A DNA stretch of 64,000 nucleotides from Armatimonadota bacterium. GTDB lineage: Bacteria; Armatimonadota; Fimbriimonadia; Fimbriimonadales; Fimbriimonadaceae. Positions 59,895-64,000 of the stretch are shown here, one piece after another. The stretch is from NCBI GenBank assembly GCA_016125185.1, contig WGMG01000007.1, positions 62,001 to 126,000 on the forward strand, written 5' to 3'. Numbering within the stretch: position 1 is the first letter of the stretch; the number at the start of each line of letters is the position of its first letter. Below the pieces are notes generated by a model, which saw only the letters and a list, made by a program, of their open reading frames with translations, was not told where the DNA came from and ran no database searches. A program made the translations under genes and the position numbers.

Positions 59895-59945
59895 GGGCTG
59901 TTAGCTGAGTGGCAGAGCATCCCGATCCATCGGGAGGGTCGTCGA
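59895..59945 (+). pseudogene. Degenerate tRNA half next to tRNA-Val
   Basis: GGGCTGT-TA-GCTG-AGTGGCA-GAGC-A (59895-59919) matches the acceptor/D half of tRNA-Val (22 of 25 identical), and GGGTCGT (59936-59942) matches its variable-to-T-arm junction. The anticodon arm has a 5-bp stem (TCCCG/CGGGA) but only a six-base loop, the D stem has one mismatch, and the T arm and 3' acceptor strand are missing. It reads as a broken tRNA gene. Confidence 0.7.
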
Positions 59946-59969
59946 TCTTCCTGGTATCCTAGTTCGCAG

Positions 59970-60044
59970 GGGCGGTTAGCTCAGTGGTAGAGCACTTCGT
60001 TCACACCGAAGGGGTCGTAGGTTCAAGTCCTATACCGCCCACCA
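59970..60044 (+). tRNA. tRNA-Val (CAC anticodon)
   Basis: A 72-base cloverleaf plus an encoded CCA. Acceptor GGGCGGT/ACCGCCC, D stem GCTC/GAGC, anticodon stem CTTCG/CGAAG with loop TTCACAC (anticodon CAC, codon GUG), T stem GTAGG/CCTAT with loop TTCAAGT, discriminator A. All stems pair, apart from one G-T at the T stem. It reads valine GTG codons. Confidence 0.96.
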
Positions 60045-60295
60045 TTTTCCATTAGAGCATTTGGGGGCACAGGCGTCTCGCCTGTGGAAAGAGGCTGATG
60101 CCTTCTCCGAGAATTCATATAAGCAATGGTAGTGGCAAAGACGTCTGCGAAGCTGGGATTTACCAGTAATAGTCACATGTGAATAGTTGAGCCAGTTAGC
60201 ACTTAATTATTCAAGATTCACATCGTTTGCCCTTTCGCCTGTATCCAACGGACGTATACACTGCTATCGAGTGAAAGCAGAGTTGGCGGTGCCAA
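60045..60295. repeat. Intergenic region with palindrome and a dispersed repeat copy
   Basis: CACAGGCG (60068-60075) and CGCCTGTG (60079-60086) form a perfect 8-bp arm with loop TCT, the same loop as the palindrome at 52074-52092. GTGGCAAAGACG...GCGAAGCTGGGATTTAC (60132-60163) is a shortened copy of 52103-52179, with about 45 middle bases missing. No gene is seen before 60296. Confidence 0.75.
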
Positions 60296-60688
60296 ATGAA
60301 TCTTTGCGTTAAGTGCCATCGACCAATGGGCCCCGACGACCTGTTTTGTCGGGCCTGTGGAGCGGACAATCGGGATCCAACTGAGCCAAAACAAAGAATT
60401 CCCCTTCACGACCACACTGGCCAACCATTCTGCTCGATTTGCGGTGCTCGTACCGTCGCGAACCCTTGGAGACGCTCCTATTTCGCCATCTTTCTGACGG
60501 CTCTGTTTCTGCTGTGGGGCGCCTGGGCTTTACTGCCGATTTCCGGGCACGAAGTGGCGAGAGACGTGTGGACGCTAAGTGCTCCCGGGGGCAGAACTCC
60601 CGGTTTGCCGGTACCAGGCTGGCTCATTGCCTCCATCTTTATTGGCGTCGCTTGGTCAAACGCATTTCAAAAGACCGATAGACGGTGA
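60296..60688 (+). CDS. Small zinc-ribbon membrane protein
   Basis: A 130-residue protein with CVKC and CRAC at the N-terminus (4-7 and 18-21), FCSIC at about 46-49, then two hydrophobic segments (about 60-80 and 106-123). This is the zinc-ribbon plus membrane type found in many bacterial genomes, usually without a known role. No clear ribosome site is visible. Confidence 0.68.
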   Translation: MNLCVKCHRPMGPDDLFCRACGADNRDPTEPKQRIPLHDHTGQPFCSICGARTVANPWRRSYFAIFLTALFLLWGAWALLPISGHEVARDVWTLSAPGGRTPGLPVPGWLIASIFIGVAWSNAFQKTDRR

Positions 60689-60883
60689 GACTTTCGAAGC
60701 GATCTCCGGTTCAAGTCGAAAGCGGAGGGCGAACGAGGGAGTGATCGCTTGCCTGGGACCACTCAACCGACCTCTACGAGCCGAAGTGAAGGGCAAAGTT
60801 GAGAGCCTGACCATGGGACTATTGGAGGAACAAAGCGGACCTACCAGCCGCCTTTGCCTTCACCTAATAATGAAAAAGCTGAG

Positions 60884-60922
60884 AAAACAAAAAGTGTCCG
60901 CCGTAATGACAAGGGCGGACAC
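60884..60922 (-). terminator. Rho-independent terminator of the DUF6081-like gene
   Basis: On the minus strand GTGTCCGCC (from 60922) pairs with GGCGGACAC (to 60894) across an 11-base loop and is followed by a T-rich run. It lies 18 bases downstream of the gene that ends at 60941. Confidence 0.85.
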
Positions 60923-60940
60923 CAATCGAACCCCGAAGAC

Positions 60941-61993
60941 TTAGCCGTTTCCGTTCGCGGCCTTGCTCGATACCTGAACCTTCTTCACCCACAGGTCCGC
61001 GCCTTCACCCCACAAGCGACTGTTCGGCAAACTCAGCGAATCGATGAACGATTGTCCATACGGCTCACCAAGAGCAGTATTGAAGTAAAAGTCCGGCACG
61101 CTCGAAAGCTGCACGAGGCCAGGTTGGCCGTTCGTTCCACCGTCGAGCAAGGTAAAAGTACCAAAACCAATATCCCTCTGGCGGCAGTCGACGTCCTCTT
61201 CGATGCCACCATGATCCAAGAGCATGTACTTCCGATCAATTCGATGCCCGACATGATCAACCCGGAAGACTTCTTTGCCATCAACCATCCATCGCATTCG
61301 TCCGGCAGATCGATCGTAGGCAATAGAAAGATGCTGCATCTCGCTCTTCTTACGTGTGGCAACCGGGATCACGTACGTAAAGGCCGCATAGTTGTGGCCG
61401 GGCGTGCGACCAAACGGCAATCGCTCATACAGAGCGTAAATCCGCTTATTCGTCATGAAGAAGTCGGAAACCAGAAACGACTCCAAGTCGATGGTATTCA
61501 TTGCCGGCGCGGCCAGTCGAACGTCGTCATCCGGGTCGGTGACGTTTGCCCCAAACGGATGCTGCTCGTTGCCATAGCTCTCCCCGCCGATCCATGTTTC
61601 GAAGGTCAGCTCCTGACCTGGTACCGCGTCGAACCCTGGCACACCTGTCGAAGCCAAATGGTTCGCATAAGCGAGCCACTTAACGTGATCGAAGCCTCCG
61701 GGAAGGCTGAACGGATCGGTCTCTTGTCCAACCGACAGTGTAAACGCCGGTAGACCCGTGAGCGGGTTCGTGCCCTTGGCCCGAACGTAAAGCCCTTTGT
61801 TGGAGGTGCTTACAATTCCGTCGTCACCCACGAAGGGCCCCGCAGCGAAATAGAACCACTTAGCAGTCGGACTATTAACGCTAAAACCGTCGTTAAAGTC
61901 GTCGTACATGATGTTGTAGTTCTTCTGCCCAAAAACGAATGACGCACACCCCAAAAGTGCAGCGATTCCGAGTGTTCTAGAGATTGATTTCAT
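60941..61993 (-). CDS. Exported DUF6081-like protein
   Basis: A 350-residue exported protein from the ATG at 61991-61993 (signal MKSISRTLGIAALLGCASFV). The mature domain has YDDFNDGFSVNSPTAKWFYF, then a lectin-like beta-sandwich (ELTFETWIGGES, DRSAGRMRWMVDGKEVFRVD). It resembles DUF6081 proteins, a concanavalin-like family of unknown role. It has its own terminator and a long AT-rich promoter region shared divergently with the PEP-CTERM gene. Confidence 0.78.
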   Translation of the reverse strand: MKSISRTLGIAALLGCASFVFGQKNYNIMYDDFNDGFSVNSPTAKWFYFAAGPFVGDDGIVSTSNKGLYVRAKGTNPLTGLPAFTLSVGQETDPFSLPGGFDHVKWLAYANHLASTGVPGFDAVPGQELTFETWIGGESYGNEQHPFGANVTDPDDDVRLAAPAMNTIDLESFLVSDFFMTNKRIYALYERLPFGRTPGHNYAAFTYVIPVATRKKSEMQHLSIAYDRSAGRMRWMVDGKEVFRVDHVGHRIDRKYMLLDHGGIEEDVDCRQRDIGFGTFTLLDGGTNGQPGLVQLSSVPDFYFNTALGEPYGQSFIDSLSLPNSRLWGEGADLWVKKVQVSSKAANGNG

Positions 61994-62338
61994 CTTTGAC
62001 AATCCTCGCCCCCTCAACCTCAACGTTAAGGAGGGAAGCAGGCAAATGAGCCTGCTCGTGTTCCGTTATACACCAGCATAGTGCTATGTGCAAATACTAG
62101 GTTTTGCAGTAGTTTGAATTCATCAACTAGTATGATAAGTGGTAAATTAAAGTTATAAAATAGATACCGAGAGAGCCGTAATGTATAATTAAATTGCTTT
62201 AAATGTTTCGAGATAGTGTTATTTTTAATCGATGCAACTCTTTCGCATGAAGGTGTAAGATTATCGTTAAATCTTTAGTGCCCGGTGATAATGCCAGGCT
62301 AGTATTGTTGCGGATGGGGAATATACTTCGGTTTCTCC
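61994..62338. promoter_or_regulatory. AT-rich divergent intergenic region
   Basis: 345 bases between two divergently transcribed exported-protein genes. It is clearly more AT-rich than the flanking genes, with many short A/T runs between about 62085 and 62290, and contains an AGCAGG/CCTGCT inverted repeat near 62036-62056. TATACT at 62322-62327 lies 11 bases before the PEP-CTERM gene ATG. No gene is seen inside. Confidence 0.6.
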
Positions 62339-63046
62339 ATGACTCATCGATCCTTGCGCCTAGCCTTTATTCCTGCATTTGTGACTCTCGCTGGCGTTGC
62401 CCACGCGTGGATTTACACCGACAACTACGAAGACTCAAGCCAGTTCGGCGTGAAGTTTCTGACCGGTGGAACCGTAACAACCTCGGCTAGAACGGAGAGC
62501 GGCAATCGCTTTCTTCAAGTGACTTCTCATGGTGCATCGAACACAGGCGGACCGGCCAGCATGATGGTCGGAATCTATCGTACGATCCCCTTCGTCAGTC
62601 AGTGGCCCTACTACGATCCGTCCAGCCAGGGTTCATTCGCCAACATACAGGTCGAACTTGATGGGCGCTACATTTCGTCAGTGGGCGACATCACTGCCAA
62701 CCTGGGAATTCTCTTAATTCAAGGATCGCAAACATTCTATGCTTCGACGCCCGTTGCAATCACCTCGGCGAACTGGCAGCACTTCTCAACCGGTCCGATA
62801 TCAGTAGGCTCCCTTCTCTCGCGCCAATCTGGAAATATTGATCTGTCGCCGACCGGAGCTCCAATCCTTGTCTGCGTTGGCCTTGACGCTCGCACTGGCG
62901 ATTCGCTGTCGACAAACCAAGTAACTTTCGATATCGACAACCCCACGATTCAAACCGATGTCGTCCCCGAGCCCTCTGCATTCCTGGCGGTGCTTGGAGG
63001 ATTGTCCGTTCTTGGCCGCCGTCGAAAGATCAGTCGAATAGGTTAG
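62339..63046 (+). CDS. PEP-CTERM sorting-domain protein
   Basis: A 235-residue exported protein. A signal peptide (about 1-22, ending near VAHAW) and a beta-rich body of about 190 residues precede the C-terminal tail: VPEPSAFLAVLGGLSVLGRR is the PEP motif, transmembrane helix and basic end. Exosortase is expected to cleave at PEP and release or anchor the protein. No exosortase gene is in the window. Likely a surface or extracellular structural protein. Confidence 0.88.
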   Translation: MTHRSLRLAFIPAFVTLAGVAHAWIYTDNYEDSSQFGVKFLTGGTVTTSARTESGNRFLQVTSHGASNTGGPASMMVGIYRTIPFVSQWPYYDPSSQGSFANIQVELDGRYISSVGDITANLGILLIQGSQTFYASTPVAITSANWQHFSTGPISVGSLLSRQSGNIDLSPTGAPILVCVGLDARTGDSLSTNQVTFDIDNPTIQTDVVPEPSAFLAVLGGLSVLGRRRKISRIG

Positions 63047-63143
63047 AGCTACTGCCCTTATTGCCTGGCAATGTCTAGCAAAAAGCATTCGGGCCAATAT
63101 TTGCCGAACATCGCCGGTGTAGATCAGTCATTGCGATCACCGA

Positions 63144-63608
63144 ATGACGACGAGCGAGCCCCTGCCTACAATGGTCTTCCTCCGGCGATGGGAGACAATC
63201 GGCTTGCGCCGTCTCATATATGGATCGTGGCGAACTCTGACCTTGCCGCTCGCAATCGTGCTCATGACGCCAGGCGCTCTCGGCCCGTCTATCAGCCAAA
63301 TGACTGCGATTGCTGCGTTAGCCCCCTCTTTTGCTCTGGTCGCTCTCCTGTTCGCGCCGCAAGGGCCCCATGCTGTGATCGTTGACGGACCCGTCCTTGG
63401 CCTCTACACTGGCAAAACGGTTCCAGATATATACGACCTGCGAGCCTTGGCGGCCATCGAAAGAAGGCTGGAAAGGGGAGACTGGATTCGCAAGCAAGTT
63501 CGCTTCTTTCTCATCTTCCAAGACGGTCGACGGATCGCGATCGGTCATGAGTATGAAAGGTACTATAGTCTGGTCCTTACCATACAGCGGGAATTCCTGT
63601 ATACTTAA
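63144..63608 (+). CDS. Hypothetical membrane protein
   Basis: A 154-residue protein with two adjacent hydrophobic segments at about 33-72 (LTLPLAIVLMTPGALG and AIAALAPSFALVALLFA), and a cytosolic C-terminal region with IERRLERGDWIRKQ. An alternative ATG lies nine codons downstream. No family is recognised. The gene lies directly before the regulator and shares its direction, so it may be regulated by it. Confidence 0.55.
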   Translation: MTTSEPLPTMVFLRRWETIGLRRLIYGSWRTLTLPLAIVLMTPGALGPSISQMTAIAALAPSFALVALLFAPQGPHAVIVDGPVLGLYTGKTVPDIYDLRALAAIERRLERGDWIRKQVRFFLIFQDGRRIAIGHEYERYYSLVLTIQREFLYT

Positions 63609-63629
63609 GTTTGAGAAGATTTTCCAATT

Positions 63630-64000
63630 ATGAATCCGCGGTTCGAAGGGCAAGTCGCCAGCCTGAGGCTGAACGCCGAGCAAATTCATACTCTCATCTC
63701 TTCGCCTTGCAGCGAGGTCTTTGACGCGCTGAGCGCAATTGAGCCCCGCTCGGCCCGTGAAGTCGCAAGTGACATTGACCGTAGTCCCGCTAGCGTAGGC
63801 GAACAACTTGCCAAACTCCTCGACGTGAAGCTCATTATTCCGGCTGGCACCCGCAAGCGTCGATCCCGAACGGAGGCCCTCTACGTTCATGCCGGCATGG
63901 CTACTCAGCTCTTTCTCAATGACCTGACGTCGGACGGCATTGAGCAATACAAGCTTCGATTCAAGAGTCAAATGCGCCAAGCCGAACGACAGCACGATGC
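63630..64000 (+). CDS. Winged-helix transcriptional regulator (N-terminal part, cut by window edge)
   Basis: About 123 residues are present. The pattern LISSPCSEVFDALSAIEPRS, AREVASDIDRSPASVGEQLA and KLLDVKLIIPAG is a helix-turn-helix of the ArsR/winged-helix type, with the recognition helix near residues 50-65. A basic patch (GTRKRRSRTEALYV) follows. The C-terminal domain is outside the window. The 21-base gap to the preceding membrane gene suggests an operon. Confidence 0.7.
   Translation, partial: MNPRFEGQVASLRLNAEQIHTLISSPCSEVFDALSAIEPRSAREVASDIDRSPASVGEQLAKLLDVKLIIPAGTRKRRSRTEALYVHAGMATQLFLNDLTSDGIEQYKLRFKSQMRQAERQHD

Noticed and set aside
63318-63995. 225-residue open frame on the minus strand at the right edge
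   Set aside because: It overlaps both the membrane protein and the winged-helix regulator, which have clear folds in the plus frames.

Overview
The window looks like a chromosomal segment of a diderm, moderately GC-rich, non-proteobacterial bacterium. The gene mix (many exported beta-rich proteins, one PEP-CTERM protein, a C-terminal FlgD-type Ig domain, an outer-membrane-like beta-barrel fused to an invasin-type Ig domain, a stand-alone glutamate formimidoyltransferase, three tail-collar proteins) and the frequent -10 boxes 5-7 bases before start codons would suit Armatimonadota (Fimbriimonadia-like). That placement is an inference: no rRNA or other decisive marker is present.

Bases 1-18540 form a surface-polysaccharide locus: LhgO-like oxidase (partial), membrane-anchored SDR epimerase, WecB, DegT aminotransferase, an initiating sugar-phosphate transferase, an overlapping SDR/ATP-grasp/phosphoesterase trio, the complete GDP-D-glycero-alpha-D-manno-heptose pathway (GmhA, GmhB, HddC, HddA), three more SDRs, a GT4 glycosyltransferase, a Wzz-like protein, a MurJ/Wzx-like flippase and a Wzy-like polymerase. 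Together they can make a heptose-containing glycan, assemble it on a lipid carrier, flip it and polymerise it.

Bases 18584-27498 are mostly housekeeping: a small exported beta protein, phosphopentomutase (deoB), purK, glutamate formimidoyltransferase, a ComEA-like protein, a Ppx/GppA-like protein, xylulokinase, a four-S1-domain protein and coaE.

Bases 27702-36443 hold four large exported proteins in a row: a CsgG-like protein with a Thr/Ser linker, a 936-residue protein ending in an Ig domain, an invasin-Ig plus LptD-like barrel protein and an exported protein of unknown fold. This is the best candidate in the window for an undescribed envelope or secretion system. It is followed by nadB, a GH5-like enzyme, a beta-propeller-like protein paired with a one-haem cytochrome, and a second GHMP kinase.

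Bases 44252-46690 carry a strong promoter and a cassette of three tail-collar (Mdp-like) proteins, a DUF6916-like protein and a GNAT acetyltransferase. The rest is accessory: an M14 peptidase, a DUF4037 nucleotidyltransferase, a class V aminotransferase with a Tat-like N-terminus, DUF1697, SRPBCC, a GH130-like protein, a lipoprotein, a HAD phosphatase, an operon of a small membrane protein, a methyltransferase and a membrane sulfatase-like protein, tRNA-Val(CAC) beside a degenerate tRNA half, a DUF6081-like protein, a PEP-CTERM protein and a truncated winged-helix regulator. Three intergenic regions (51.9, 55.7 and 60.1 kb) contain perfect palindromes and related dispersed repeats.
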